Source: GCA-003244245 sp963823755 (lineage in GTDB: Bacteria; Actinomycetota; Actinomycetes; Mycobacteriales; Pseudonocardiaceae). From it: 64,000 nt of DNA. The number at the start of each line of letters is the position of its first letter. Position 1 is the first letter of the stretch. Positions 1 through 8,113 of this stretch are shown in pieces. The translations under genes and the position numbers were made by a program. Under the pieces are notes generated by a model that was not told where the DNA came from, did no database searches, and was given only the letters and a program-made list of their open reading frames with translations. The stretch lies in contig CAWGMP010000007.1 of NCBI GenBank assembly GCA_963823755.1, positions 62,001-126,000 of the forward strand, given 5' to 3'.

Positions 1-1
1 A

Positions 2-457
2 GTGCGGGACCGCTACAACTCGCCGCGCGAAACGGAATCGTCCAGAAAGTTCATGGCTAGTGAACCGGATGATTTGGCGTGGCATCAGAACTGGCTCGCC
101 ATGATCCGTGAGGCGTCGGAACAGGGACGCCGGTTCAGGCGGGTACGTGTGGTAAGTCTGCCGTTGAGCGACTACAGCAGATTTGGCTTGTGGATCTCTC
201 AGTTTGCGAACGAGGCCGGCGATGACATCCGCTACCTGATTCGCGACCGAGCCGGGGCCGACCTTCCCGAGCATGACTATTGGCTTTTCGACTCGCGCAA
301 GCTTGTAAAGATGCACTTCGGTGGCGATGATCGTTTCCTGGGCGGGGAGGTGATTACTGACTCCTCGATGATCGTTCAACACAATTACTGGCGTGACGTT
401 GCGTGGCATCACGCCGTACCACGAAGAGAATTTTGCCGGCGAATAGAGCGCACTTAA
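2..457 (+). CDS. DUF6879 family protein (5' end outside window)
   Basis: The visible 151 residues match the C-terminal body of DUF6879 proteins: a segment rich in the pattern 'EPDDLAWHQNW', then 'FRRVRVVSLPLSDY' and a late 'YWLFDSRKLVKMHF' block. The frame is open to the window edge and family members usually have some 20-40 more N-terminal residues, so the start is outside. The gene ends two bases before the downstream XRE/DUF5753 gene, a standard actinobacterial pairing in which the small partner and the regulator are co-transcribed. Its molecular role is unknown; by context it is an accessory of the regulator. Confidence 0.8.
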   Translation: MRDRYNSPRETESSRKFMASEPDDLAWHQNWLAMIREASEQGRRFRRVRVVSLPLSDYSRFGLWISQFANEAGDDIRYLIRDRAGADLPEHDYWLFDSRKLVKMHFGGDDRFLGGEVITDSSMIVQHNYWRDVAWHHAVPRREFCRRIERT

Positions 458-459
458 GC

Positions 460-1317
460 ATGACCAGCGTTGACGAGGCGCGTAGCGCGCTGGGCAAACG
501 ACTCCGCGAGCTGCGCGAGCAAGCCGGATTGAACGGCAAGCAGCTCGCGGAGTCCTTGGCGTGGCCTGCGTCTAAGGTGTCTAAGCTCGAACTGGGTCGC
601 CAAACCCCCACCGACGATGACCTTCGTGCCTGGGCTAACGTCACGAATTCTGAGGCGGAAACAGATGCCCTACTTGCGTCGCTGCACACGCTAGAAATCC
701 AGCACGCCGAATGGAAGCGCGTCCTTAGGGTCGGTCTGGGCTCACACCAAAAAGAACTGATCGAGCAGGACGGCGGCACGAAACTCTATCGCGTCTTTGA
801 GTCCACATTCATTCCCGGACTCCTGCAAACGTCGGAGTACGCGCGGGTGCGATTCGCGCGTGCGGTGATGGTGCACAAGACACCGAACGACATCAACGAA
901 GCCGTACGCGCCCGGATGCAGCGTCAGGAAATCCTATACCGCCCGGACAAGCGTTTTCATTTCGTGCTCACTGAGGCCGCGCTCCGGTATCGCCTGTGTC
1001 CAATTGACGCCATGCTCCCACAGCTAGATCGCCTCGTGTCCCTGTCGGCCCTCAGAAATCTACGGCTGGGCGTCATTGATTTTACTACTCCCTACGTGTC
1101 CGACCCGCGACACGGGTTTTGGCTATTCGACGACGACCGGGTGAGAGTGGAGACCTTCTCGGCAGAGCTGAACCTGCGGCAACCCCCAGAGATCGCGCTC
1201 TACACCGGCATTTTCGAGCAGTTGGCAGACGTCGCCAGCTACGGCAGCGAGGCGCGCGCGATCATCACCCAGGTCATAGATGACCTGGCAGCGGAGGCTG
1301 AAACCAGTAGCTCCTGA
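460..1317 (+). CDS. XRE-family regulator with DUF5753 domain
   Basis: The 285-residue protein opens with a helix-turn-helix (residues about 11-65, 'LRELREQAGLNGKQLAESL' and 'SKVSKLELGRQTPT'), followed by the DUF5753 ligand-type domain containing 'FIPGLLQTSEYAR'. Such proteins are DNA-binding regulators that pair with a small DUF397 or DUF6879 partner. The ATG at 460 is chosen because it follows the upstream stop by two bases and gives the expected N-terminus; a longer in-frame start at 403 would lie inside the upstream gene. It probably regulates the outer element. Confidence 0.85.
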   Translation: MTSVDEARSALGKRLRELREQAGLNGKQLAESLAWPASKVSKLELGRQTPTDDDLRAWANVTNSEAETDALLASLHTLEIQHAEWKRVLRVGLGSHQKELIEQDGGTKLYRVFESTFIPGLLQTSEYARVRFARAVMVHKTPNDINEAVRARMQRQEILYRPDKRFHFVLTEAALRYRLCPIDAMLPQLDRLVSLSALRNLRLGVIDFTTPYVSDPRHGFWLFDDDRVRVETFSAELNLRQPPEIALYTGIFEQLADVASYGSEARAIITQVIDDLAAEAETSSS

Positions 1318-1358
1318 TTGCTTCAAGCGCCAATGTTCAGATTATTTCGAGAAATAGT

Positions 1359-1371
1359 TAGAAATTTTCTA
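1359..1371. promoter_or_regulatory. Palindrome between regulator and radical SAM gene
   Basis: The 13-bp sequence tagaaattttcta is a perfect inverted repeat around a central base, in an AT-rich patch of the 126-bp gap before the radical SAM gene. Its position just after an XRE gene and before an operon suggests an operator. A similar AT-centred palindrome lies upstream of the XRE gene at 9146. Function is inferred only. Confidence 0.35.
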
Positions 1372-1443
1372 GCCAACTGGTGCTAGCCGTCTTACTGTCC
1401 TGGAAACCGCTCAACGGCGGCTTAGAGGCGTCCGGGAGTTTAG

Positions 1444-2604
1444 ATGGCTAGTACCCTCGTTCCACTGCTCAGTAGAGTGCAGATCGAGCAACTACCTCCA
1501 CGTGCTCGTGAGGTTGTGGAGTACCGCAAGAGCGGTTTAAGTCTGAACCACATCCAGGGCTGCCCGTTGGATTGCGCGTACTGTATTCGGCACACCTACG
1601 GGTTGTGGGATCAGCGCCAACCCCGTGCGCTAATGTCGGATGCTGAGGCAGTCGAACTGTTGGTGAGCCACCGCTATTTTCAGCGTGATATCACGCCCGT
1701 GCAAGTGTTTAACCGGGCGACGGACCCGTTTTTGCCCACCGTGCGACCGCACACATTTGCGGTGCTAGAAGACCTCGACGAGCGCGGGTTACGCAACCAC
1801 GTCTTGGTGATCACTCGGCATCACATGAATGCGCAGGATGCCGAGCGGTTGAACCAGCTTCGAAACATCAAGGTGACGTTGTTGTTTACCTATTCCGGGA
1901 TCGACAACAAGCAAATCGAGCCGTATCCGTCCCACGTAGCGGCAGCGTCCCTGAAACTGATGAGCCGGTCGGCGCGGCGCACATACCGCACCGTGTTGTA
2001 CTGGCGGCCCCTTGTGCGGGGACTCAACGACACTGACGAGCATCTGAGCCGCGCGTATGAGTTGGCGCAGCACGCGGACGCGACGGTGTTTACGGGTTTG
2101 TTCTACCGGGATCAGATCGCCGACTACTACAAGGCCAACGGCTTACCAGAACCCTACGTGGAAACGGCCCGGCGCAAGATCGTCCCCGAGACTCTGGAAC
2201 AGCGTGTGCTCGCGGCGTTCGATGCGGTGACGCCGTTGTTCCGGAAAACGTCGTGTGCGGTGTCGTATGCCCACGGCTTACCCGATTACAACGGGCACTA
2301 CGGCATCCGGGAACTGTGCGACATCTGCCCGCTGAGCCAAGTGAAGCTATGCGCGGCCGGTCACCGGGTGCCGTCCCCCGACCGGCTTCGCCGCGCCGCT
2401 GACAGGCTGCTGGAGGCGCGTGGTGTGGTGGTGGATGACATAACCGACCGGGCCGCCGTGGTGTCCGGTCTGGCCACTGAGCAGCCACGCTATTACCTGC
2501 AACACGCGCTCGGTTTCCAGGTCCACGACCAGCGGCACCCACACCGTGAGCGGCGACACGGTCGGGCCGACATTGGATGGAAGGACACCACGACACATGA
2601 CTGA
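1444..2604 (+). CDS. Radical SAM protein (SplB-like)
   Basis: The 386-residue protein has the radical SAM cluster motif 'CPLDCAYC' (Cys40, Cys44, Cys47), which binds a [4Fe-4S] cluster that cleaves S-adenosylmethionine. Further Cys residues near the C-terminus ('LCDICPLSQVKLC') could bind a second cluster. The spacing and the 'NRATDPFLP' segment resemble the COG1533/SplB group (spore photoproduct lyase relatives), but the substrate is not known. It overlaps the downstream exonuclease by 8 bases, and a thymidylate-kinase-like gene follows, so a role on nucleotides or DNA is plausible. It lacks the viperin-type cluster context. Confidence 0.8.
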   Translation: MASTLVPLLSRVQIEQLPPRAREVVEYRKSGLSLNHIQGCPLDCAYCIRHTYGLWDQRQPRALMSDAEAVELLVSHRYFQRDITPVQVFNRATDPFLPTVRPHTFAVLEDLDERGLRNHVLVITRHHMNAQDAERLNQLRNIKVTLLFTYSGIDNKQIEPYPSHVAAASLKLMSRSARRTYRTVLYWRPLVRGLNDTDEHLSRAYELAQHADATVFTGLFYRDQIADYYKANGLPEPYVETARRKIVPETLEQRVLAAFDAVTPLFRKTSCAVSYAHGLPDYNGHYGIRELCDICPLSQVKLCAAGHRVPSPDRLRRAADRLLEARGVVVDDITDRAAVVSGLATEQPRYYLQHALGFQVHDQRHPHRERRHGRADIGWKDTTTHD

Positions 2605-3190
2605 CTGGACGAGCCTTGACTACGTGGTCGTGGACGTGGAGGGCAACGGAGCGCAGCCGCCCGACCTGGTGGAGCTGGCAGCGGTGCCCATCATCGGCGG
2701 CGTCATCGGGGAGCCCTCAAGCTGGCTCGTCCGACCGGACACCCCGATTACCCACTTCGCGCGCAGGATTCACGGCATCAGCAACGACACCGTTGCCGAC
2801 GCACCCACCTTCGACGCTGTTCGACACGAGGTGCTGAACGCCGTAACCGCTGGCGGCCTAATCGCGCACAACGCGCACGTCGATGTTGGCGTACTACAGC
2901 GAAAACTCGGCGACTGGGAATGCCCCGAAATCTTCGACACCCTCAAACTCGCCCGCCGCCTCCTGCCGGACACCGACAGCTACAAACTCGGTGCGCTGGT
3001 GGACGTCTTCAAACTCACCGATGGGCTTCCCGCCGATCTCACGCCGCACCGCGCCACCTATGACGCCCTGGTGACCGCCCGGCTGTTCGTCCAGCTCGCC
3101 ACCCTCCCCAACCTCGGCCCCCTGTCACTAGAAGCGCTCCGCAATACCCCAACACGAGGGGGCGAGGATGAACCTGCGTCCCTTTTCTGA
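2597..3190 (+). CDS. DEDDh 3'-5' exonuclease (DnaQ-like)
   Basis: The 197-residue protein shows the exonuclease motifs in order: Exo I 'VVDVEGNG' (Asp and Glu), Exo II around 'IAHNAHVDVGVL', and Exo III 'HRATYDALVTA' with the DEDDh histidine. Such domains remove nucleotides from 3' ends in proofreading or turnover. The ATG at 2597 overlaps the radical SAM stop codon and gives a normal N-terminus; an earlier start at 2546 is inside the upstream gene. It is encoded as a free-standing domain between a radical SAM enzyme and a nucleotide kinase. Confidence 0.85.
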   Translation: MTDWTSLDYVVVDVEGNGAQPPDLVELAAVPIIGGVIGEPSSWLVRPDTPITHFARRIHGISNDTVADAPTFDAVRHEVLNAVTAGGLIAHNAHVDVGVLQRKLGDWECPEIFDTLKLARRLLPDTDSYKLGALVDVFKLTDGLPADLTPHRATYDALVTARLFVQLATLPNLGPLSLEALRNTPTRGGEDEPASLF

Positions 3191-3809
3191 CCACCAACGG
3201 GGTCTATTCATATCTGTAGACGGGCCAAGCGGTGCCGGGAAATCCACCGTTGTGCACCACCTCGCACAAATGCTTGTCGGGCAGGGCGAGAGCGTCCATG
3301 TCACCGCTGAACCCTCCGCCGGTCCGATAGGCGCATTGGCGCGGGAACTCACCGAGACCGTTACCGGGCACGCCCTGGCCTGCCTGTATGCGGCGGACAG
3401 GTATCACCACATCGAGACCGAGATACGCCCGCAGTTGGAAGACGGCACGATTGTCATCTCCGACCGCTATATTCCTTCCGGTCTGGTCATTCAACGTTTC
3501 GACGGCATCGACCCGGCTTTCCTGTGGCAGCTCAACGCCGAAGCCGACCGGCCCGACCTTGCCGTGATCCTGGAAGCCGACCCCGACGTGATCGCGCAGC
3601 GACTCACAGACCGTGGCCCGCACAACCGTTTCCAACTCCCACCCGGTAGCAGCCACGCAGAAATTCATTTCTACAACCAAGCGACCGAGCGTCTGATACA
3701 AGCCGGTTTCGATGTACTGCGCGTGAACTCCAACCAGTCGGCCGCCCACCACGTCGCATCCCACATCCTTGACCGCCTCACGGCCTTCTTTGTGATCCCG
3801 AAGGAGTGA
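3168..3809 (+). CDS. Thymidylate-kinase-like nucleotide kinase
   Basis: The 213-residue protein has the P-loop 'GPSGAGKST' near residue 20, a 'SDRYIPSGLVIQ' DRY-type segment and the general layout of dTMP kinases, which phosphorylate dTMP to dTDP. A strong purine-rich ribosome site (gggggcgagg) lies just before the ATG, which falls within the exonuclease 3' end (23-bp overlap). The substrate could be another nucleotide, because the gene belongs to a mobile-element cassette rather than the housekeeping tmk context. Confidence 0.8.
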   Translation: MNLRPFSDHQRGLFISVDGPSGAGKSTVVHHLAQMLVGQGESVHVTAEPSAGPIGALARELTETVTGHALACLYAADRYHHIETEIRPQLEDGTIVISDRYIPSGLVIQRFDGIDPAFLWQLNAEADRPDLAVILEADPDVIAQRLTDRGPHNRFQLPPGSSHAEIHFYNQATERLIQAGFDVLRVNSNQSAAHHVASHILDRLTAFFVIPKE

Positions 3810-3812
3810 GCG

Positions 3813-4076
3813 ATGCTCGACACTGACCGCAACCTCAGCGAATTCGACGCGTTAGCCAGTCTCGCTACCCGCACGTTTAATACGCACATCAACGACGCTG
3901 ACCTGTGCGCCGTGTGCGCGCGTGCATGGCCCTGCGAACGTGCCGTACTAGCGGAGCACAACCTGGAGACGCTGAGCTGCCGCCAGAGCCGGACTCCGGC
4001 GAGTACGCCGGTCGAAGCCGCCGGTCCAACCCTCCGTAGCGTGGCTACCCCCATGTGGGGTGGTGGTGGGCGGTGA
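3813..4076 (+). CDS. Small CxxC/WPCE protein
   Basis: This 87-residue protein is unrecognised by function. It contains 'CAVCARAWPCERA', a CxxC followed by WPC, which suggests metal binding. A clear aaggag site precedes the ATG by a few bases and the gene begins 3 bases after the kinase stop. It starts a run of four genes joined by GTGA overlaps (next at 4073, 4396, 4935), so all four are likely made together. The same CxxC...WPC pattern recurs in the gene at 8734-8913. Confidence 0.6.
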   Translation: MLDTDRNLSEFDALASLATRTFNTHINDADLCAVCARAWPCERAVLAEHNLETLSCRQSRTPASTPVEAAGPTLRSVATPMWGGGGR

Positions 4077-4399
4077 GTCCATCTGTGCACGCCACCTTGT
4101 ACGCGTCATACAGCCGTGAGCTACGCGAGCTGCTGGACCTTCTCCTGACCGGCGAGGTCGTCACTGACCGGGCAACCGCTGAACGGCTCGTGAGATCAGT
4201 TGGGGCGCTACAGAGGTTGCACGATCAACATCGTCTCGATGCCCGTGGCCGGTGCACGGTGTGCTGGCCGGTGCCCCGGACATGGTGGCGTCCCTGGCCG
4301 AAGCAGTCGCTATGCACCGTGCATAGCGCGCTGGATTTCTACCTACGCCAACCCGCCCGGTTCGTGCTCCTCAACCTCACCGACACGCCCGATGCGTGA
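4073..4399 (+). CDS. Small Cys/Trp-rich protein, coupled
   Basis: The 108-residue protein starts at a GTG overlapping the previous TGA, which implies translational coupling. It has an acidic helical first half and then 'CTVCWP' with 'SLCTVHSALDFYL', a Cys/His arrangement compatible with a zinc site. No enzyme family is recognised. It recalls the upstream CxxC protein in size and motif and belongs to the same coupled set. Confidence 0.6.
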   Translation: MSPSVHATLYASYSRELRELLDLLLTGEVVTDRATAERLVRSVGALQRLHDQHRLDARGRCTVCWPVPRTWWRPWPKQSLCTVHSALDFYLRQPARFVLLNLTDTPDA

Positions 4400-4938
4400 G
4401 CAATGCCGTGACGACATCGACCCCGCCCCGCCGTGCAGTGATCCCGTCACCGGCCGCCTCAACGAACCCGGTGGACGGTTGGACCTTCGCCGCATTGCAT
4501 TCCGCTATCGGCATCGCTGGGCTGTTCACCCACTACACCGTGCGGCGATGGAACCTATCTGAACTCGCCGACACCGCCGAACGGATAGCAGTCGAACTCA
4601 TCAGCCGTGTGGTGGAAACGACCGGCATCCCGCACCCTCACCCGCTGTGGACCGAACTCGACCGCCTGCAACTGATCAGTATCCAACTCCGCTGGACAGG
4701 CCGTAGACTGCTTATCCACGTGTGGGACAGCGACACAACCCCGCCAACCCGCGAGCAGCCACCGCGCGCCTTGTGCCTGGATAGTCACCTACTGACCGTG
4801 GAGGAAATAAGCCAGCGATGGGACTGCTACCAGCCGCGCAGCGGCGGGAAAGTCATCTGGGCCGAACTCACCCTACCCTCTCCACACCCCATTAGCTCGC
4901 CACTGATTCCCCACTCGCAAAGGACCGGGCAATCGTGA
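4396..4938 (+). CDS. ATP-binding (HATPase-like) protein
   Basis: The 180-residue protein begins at a GTG overlapping the previous stop. The middle ('ELADTAERIAVELISRVV') followed by 'LLIHVWDSDTTPP' resembles the N-box helix and the aspartate motif of GHKL/anti-sigma-factor-type ATPases, though the later glycine-rich lid is not obvious. Proteins of this kind are common in actinobacterial regulatory cassettes and may act as anti-sigma kinases or degenerate relatives. The call rests on weak motifs. Confidence 0.5.
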   Translation: MSNAVTTSTPPRRAVIPSPAASTNPVDGWTFAALHSAIGIAGLFTHYTVRRWNLSELADTAERIAVELISRVVETTGIPHPHPLWTELDRLQLISIQLRWTGRRLLIHVWDSDTTPPTREQPPRALCLDSHLLTVEEISQRWDCYQPRSGGKVIWAELTLPSPHPISSPLIPHSQRTGQS

Positions 4939-5201
4939 AGGTGTGGAGACGACTCGTGGCGCCGTTGCTGCCGAAGTCCGACAGATCGGCGCGGGTCCGG
5001 CTCCGACGGGTTGTGTGTCCGTGCTGCGGTCAGCGTGTGTGGGTCATCGTCGGCCCACCAGAAGTGGCGGACTGCCTGGAAAGTGTGCGCTGTTCGCACA
5101 CGACGAAAGCTCCGCAAACCCACGCAGTTACCCGTCAGACGTCTACTGCCAGGACCATGGAATCAGTATGGGACTTAGGCCCTGCGTCGGGTGTTGGGTG
5201 A
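4935..5201 (+). CDS. Small zinc-ribbon-like protein
   Basis: The 88-residue protein begins at a GTG overlapping the previous TGA, the last of four coupled genes. Its core 'RRVVCPCCGQRVWVIVG' is a zinc-ribbon half followed by 'SVRCSHTTK'. The C-terminal 20 residues overlap the convergent gene at 5143-5550, and the tail shows no family features, so it may be extended. Function unknown. Confidence 0.5.
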   Translation: MKVWRRLVAPLLPKSDRSARVRLRRVVCPCCGQRVWVIVGPPEVADCLESVRCSHTTKAPQTHAVTRQTSTARTMESVWDLGPASGVG

Positions 5202-5550
5202 CGAAATCGATGCTGCTGAGTGCTTGGTTTTTGACGTGGGCGTCGGAGTCGGAGCCGAACAGGAGGGCCATGAGTAGTTCTCGGGCGATTTCTGGCCGGG
5301 TTGCGAATAGGTATCGGGCGAAGATCGCGGCGGCTTCTTTGGCTCCAAGGTCATCGCTGTGGCTGAGTGCGATTATTACCGCTGCGGCCTGGTCGGACTC
5401 GGATGTGGCCATGTCGAGTAGTTGCTCATCGATCTTCTCTAATCGATTGGTATCACCGATTTGAGCGTACTGGTGTCGGACTTCAAGAAATTCCTCAGCC
5501 GATTTGGAATGCCCCCGCATCATATGGATGAGTATGGGCGGGTTAGACAT
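5143..5550 (-). CDS. Hypothetical helical protein
   Basis: This 135-residue protein is mostly alpha-helical, with paired helices such as 'QAAAVIIALSHSDDLGAKEA' that recall HEAT-type repeats. No family is recognised. The ATG at 5550 is preferred over a TTG nine bases upstream. It lies 18 bases downstream of the HTH/membrane protein gene at 5569 and is probably co-transcribed. Its 3' end overlaps the convergent zinc-ribbon gene by 59 bases. Confidence 0.5.
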   Translation of the reverse strand: MSNPPILIHMMRGHSKSAEEFLEVRHQYAQIGDTNRLEKIDEQLLDMATSESDQAAAVIIALSHSDDLGAKEAAAIFARYLFATRPEIARELLMALLFGSDSDAHVKNQALSSIDFVTQHPTQGLSPILIPWSWQ

Positions 5551-5568
5551 GGCGCGCAAGAATCCGCC

Positions 5569-6714
5569 TTATTCCCAGGTGATAAAACGTAGTCCGATGG
5601 TGCCGGTGGTGGGGGTGGCGCGCCGGGTGATGGTGAGCATGGCTAGGTGGCCTTCGTCGGTTTTCACACAGATGTTTCTGCCTTCGGTGAGGCTGTAGAC
5701 GTTTGGGTAGGTTTTCCGCGTCCAGCCTGTGACCTGTTCACAGTGGGTGCGTTCTTGCGGTACTGGTTGGGGTAGGACGGCGAAGAAGGCGCGGGTGCTC
5801 ATCGAATCGAGGTGTGTCGATTTCGATGAGAAGCTGGTATCGACGCCGGGTGTGAGTTGGTCGAGTGTTTTCCCGTCGTCGAGGTCGATGCCTTGGCTGG
5901 TGGGGAGGTCGTCGGCGTTCCCGACCACACGCACAGCAGCCAGCGCGGGTGGCGGTGGCGCGCTGTACGTCGCCGATGATGGACCGGCGGTTGCCGGGGG
6001 TGGTGTCTGTGATGGGCGCTTGAACATGCCCTTAGCTGTTGCCGCTGTTCCGGCGGCGAGGACGACCGCCACGGCTGCCGCTGCCAGAATCCAGCCACGA
6101 CGACGCGGAGACTTGCCGCCGGCCGGACGTGCCGCCTCGTGGTGGTCGAGGTCGGTGGAGCCCACGTAGGCGGAGTCGGAGTCGCCGCGTGGGGGCGGCG
6201 CGTCGATGACCGGGCTGGCCACCGGCACGGGCGCGCCGGTTCCTGGCGCTGGGGTGCTGGTGGGCGCCGGCTGTGCCGTGTTGGCGGCCGGCACGGCATC
6301 GGGTGGTTCGGGGTCGGCCGGTTCGACTTGGTCTCGTGGCTCCGGCTCCGGCTCCGGCTGGGGTTCCGGTTCGGGTTGGGGCTCGGGTGTGGGGTGTTTC
6401 TTGGCGTGGCCCCATGCGGTCTGCCAGTGCTCAAGCTCGGTCCGGAGACGGTGAGTGGCGAGGGGTCGGTGAGGTGGTTTCGGGTGCGTCAGGCAGGTAC
6501 TCACGAAGTCATAGACCCACTCCCAACCGGGCAGGCGTAGGGCGCGTTCGTAGTCGGAGCTGGTGGCCACGCGCAGCCGTGGCTGTAGGTCTCTTACCTC
6601 TTCGAGGGTGAGCCCGGACCACAAGCGCAGCTCCCGAAGGGCGCACGCGAACCCTGTGCGCGTAGGTGTGGCGCTGGGATGGGTTGGGTTGTCTGATCGT
6701 TGCTGCGCTGGCAT
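5569..6714 (-). CDS. Membrane-anchored HTH protein with proline-rich linker
   Basis: The 381-residue protein has an N-terminal degenerate XRE-type domain (about residues 20-90, 'LRELRLWSGLTLEEVRDL'), a Pro/Glu-rich linker of PEP repeats, a transmembrane helix near residues 210-230 ('RRRGWILAAAAVAVVLAAG') and an extracellular domain. This order (cytosolic HTH, one membrane span, outer domain) resembles RodZ-like proteins. The ATG at 6714 is chosen because a ggaggggg site lies about 9 bases upstream; a GTG at 6777 lacks one. It is divergent from the membrane gene at 6985. Confidence 0.65.
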   Translation of the reverse strand: MPAQQRSDNPTHPSATPTRTGFACALRELRLWSGLTLEEVRDLQPRLRVATSSDYERALRLPGWEWVYDFVSTCLTHPKPPHRPLATHRLRTELEHWQTAWGHAKKHPTPEPQPEPEPQPEPEPEPRDQVEPADPEPPDAVPAANTAQPAPTSTPAPGTGAPVPVASPVIDAPPPRGDSDSAYVGSTDLDHHEAARPAGGKSPRRRGWILAAAAVAVVLAAGTAATAKGMFKRPSQTPPPATAGPSSATYSAPPPPALAAVRVVGNADDLPTSQGIDLDDGKTLDQLTPGVDTSFSSKSTHLDSMSTRAFFAVLPQPVPQERTHCEQVTGWTRKTYPNVYSLTEGRNICVKTDEGHLAMLTITRRATPTTGTIGLRFITWE

Positions 6715-6799
6715 CGGCCGTGCCCCCTCCGCTCGTGCGTTGTCTACAGGGTGTGAGTGAGACTGGATCACCGGCACCGTTGACCTGTCCGTCCGGGTA

Positions 6800-6881
6800 C
6801 CGGGAAAGGGCGAGCCGCTTTCCGGGAAATGCCGCTTAACCGCTGGTCAACGCGGTGCGCTCCGTTCCGGGATGTTCCCGG
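6800..6881. promoter_or_regulatory. Cluster of ccggga repeats in divergent promoter region
   Basis: In the 270-bp gap between divergent genes, the ccggga motif occurs as ccgggaaa (6800-6807), tttccgggaaa (6819-6829) and the inverted repeat ccgggatgttcccgg (6867-6881). Repeated, partly palindromic copies over 82 bp suggest a multi-site operator or arm-type protein binding region. The binding protein is unknown; the neighbouring HTH protein is one candidate. Confidence 0.4.
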
Positions 6882-6984
6882 TTCCGGCGTTCGTAGCTGC
6901 CCCCTACCTTCCTGTCTTCCTATGTAGGTGCGCGCAGGCACGGGCCGCGCGCAGACGTTGCCGACAGGCGGAGGGAGCACGGTG

Positions 6985-7770
6985 ATGCTCGGTTTCATCG
7001 TTGGGGTAATGCGGGCTAGGGCGGTACGGCCGCTGCTGCTGTGGACTATGGCGCTGCTGGCCTATGTCGTGGCGCCGATCTCGCAGGGGTGGGTGCTGCT
7101 GCTGATTGTGGGGCTGGGCGTGGCACTTGCGGCGACGGTGTCGCGTCTGCGGGAGGGCGGCCGGGGCGCCACGGCGCATGTCACGCACGCGTGGAACATA
7201 GCCGAACGGCTCACGGCCGCGGTGGAGGACCGCATCCGCGCCACACCGCCGGGGCCGCCGCTGCACACCGAGCCCCCGCAGTACGCGTCGCCGGCTCTGG
7301 GCTACGACGGCGCCGCCTATGACCCCGGCGCGCTGTTGTCGGCGGTGGTGGCCGTGTTGGCGGCCGAGGGACTGCCCACCAACGCCGGCCCCGCGCTGCC
7401 GGCATGTGCACAATTGTTGACCTGGCAGGGCATCGGTGTGCAGCCCGGTGTGTCCGCGCCGGCCGCGCTCGCGCTGGCCACCGGACTATCTCCGGGGCAG
7501 CAGCGGCGCCACCGGGCGATGCCGGCCGGCCTGCTGGCCAGTGTCATCAGGACGGTGCTCACCGCCGACCAGGTGCTGCCTGCCGCGATCACTACCGACG
7601 ACGCGGACGCGCTCATCGATGCTTCCGCGCACATCCTGCACGCCCTCGGTATCGCCGTAGACGACACGGCCGGGCCGTTGCAGGCGTGGCCTTTCATCGC
7701 CGAGCTCATCACGGCGGCGCCGCTGCCGCCGCCGTGTGACCCGCCGGCCTCGCCCTACCGCTACCAGTGA
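6985..7770 (+). CDS. Membrane protein of integrated element
   Basis: The 261-residue protein has two hydrophobic segments near the N-terminus ('PLLLWTMALLAYVVAPIS' and 'WVLLLIVGLGVALAATV') followed by a soluble Ala-rich domain. A ggaggga site about 10 bases upstream supports the ATG at 6985. It overlaps the following small membrane gene by one base. The pair resembles small membrane proteins that accompany transfer modules of actinobacterial elements, but no family is recognised. Confidence 0.6.
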   Translation: MLGFIVGVMRARAVRPLLLWTMALLAYVVAPISQGWVLLLIVGLGVALAATVSRLREGGRGATAHVTHAWNIAERLTAAVEDRIRATPPGPPLHTEPPQYASPALGYDGAAYDPGALLSAVVAVLAAEGLPTNAGPALPACAQLLTWQGIGVQPGVSAPAALALATGLSPGQQRRHRAMPAGLLASVIRTVLTADQVLPAAITTDDADALIDASAHILHALGIAVDDTAGPLQAWPFIAELITAAPLPPPCDPPASPYRYQ

Positions 7771-8054
7771 TGCGCGCCCCATCAGTACTCGCCGCCGCTG
7801 TTGCGTTCGCCCTCGCCATGGGCGCCTTACAACACGGCGGGTGGTGGTGGCTATGGCTCGCCGTCGGCGCGGTTGTACTGAAAGTGACAGGACCGCGGTT
7901 TATCGGGCTGGCCAAGCTGTCGCCAGCCAACCGATATATCACCTCTCAGAACCGGAAAACCCGTCGGCATAACCGAAAAGTTGCACGGAGACGGCGGCGG
8001 GAAAATCGGCAGAAAATGAGAAATAGCAAGCGAATGCGGCGATTTCCGCTCTAG
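7770..8054 (+). CDS. Small membrane protein with basic tail
   Basis: The 94-residue protein has a hydrophobic N-terminal half ('AAAVAFALAMGAL', 'WWWLWLAVGAVVLKV') and a strongly basic C-terminus rich in Arg/Lys. The ATG overlaps the previous TGA (TGATG). The charge pattern predicts a membrane protein whose basic tail lies in the cytoplasm and could contact DNA or phospholipid. Function unknown. Confidence 0.6.
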   Translation: MRAPSVLAAAVAFALAMGALQHGGWWWLWLAVGAVVLKVTGPRFIGLAKLSPANRYITSQNRKTRRHNRKVARRRRRENRQKMRNSKRMRRFPL

Positions 8055-8113
8055 GCGACCTACAGGAACATGTTGCATAATACAACGTTCAGCCGCGGAC
8101 AAAGGTGCCCCTG

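Noticed and set aside
1444..2604. Viperin-type radical SAM enzyme
   Set aside because: The cluster motif and neighbours resemble SplB-type enzymes; the viperin cluster pattern is not present, despite the nucleotide kinase nearby.
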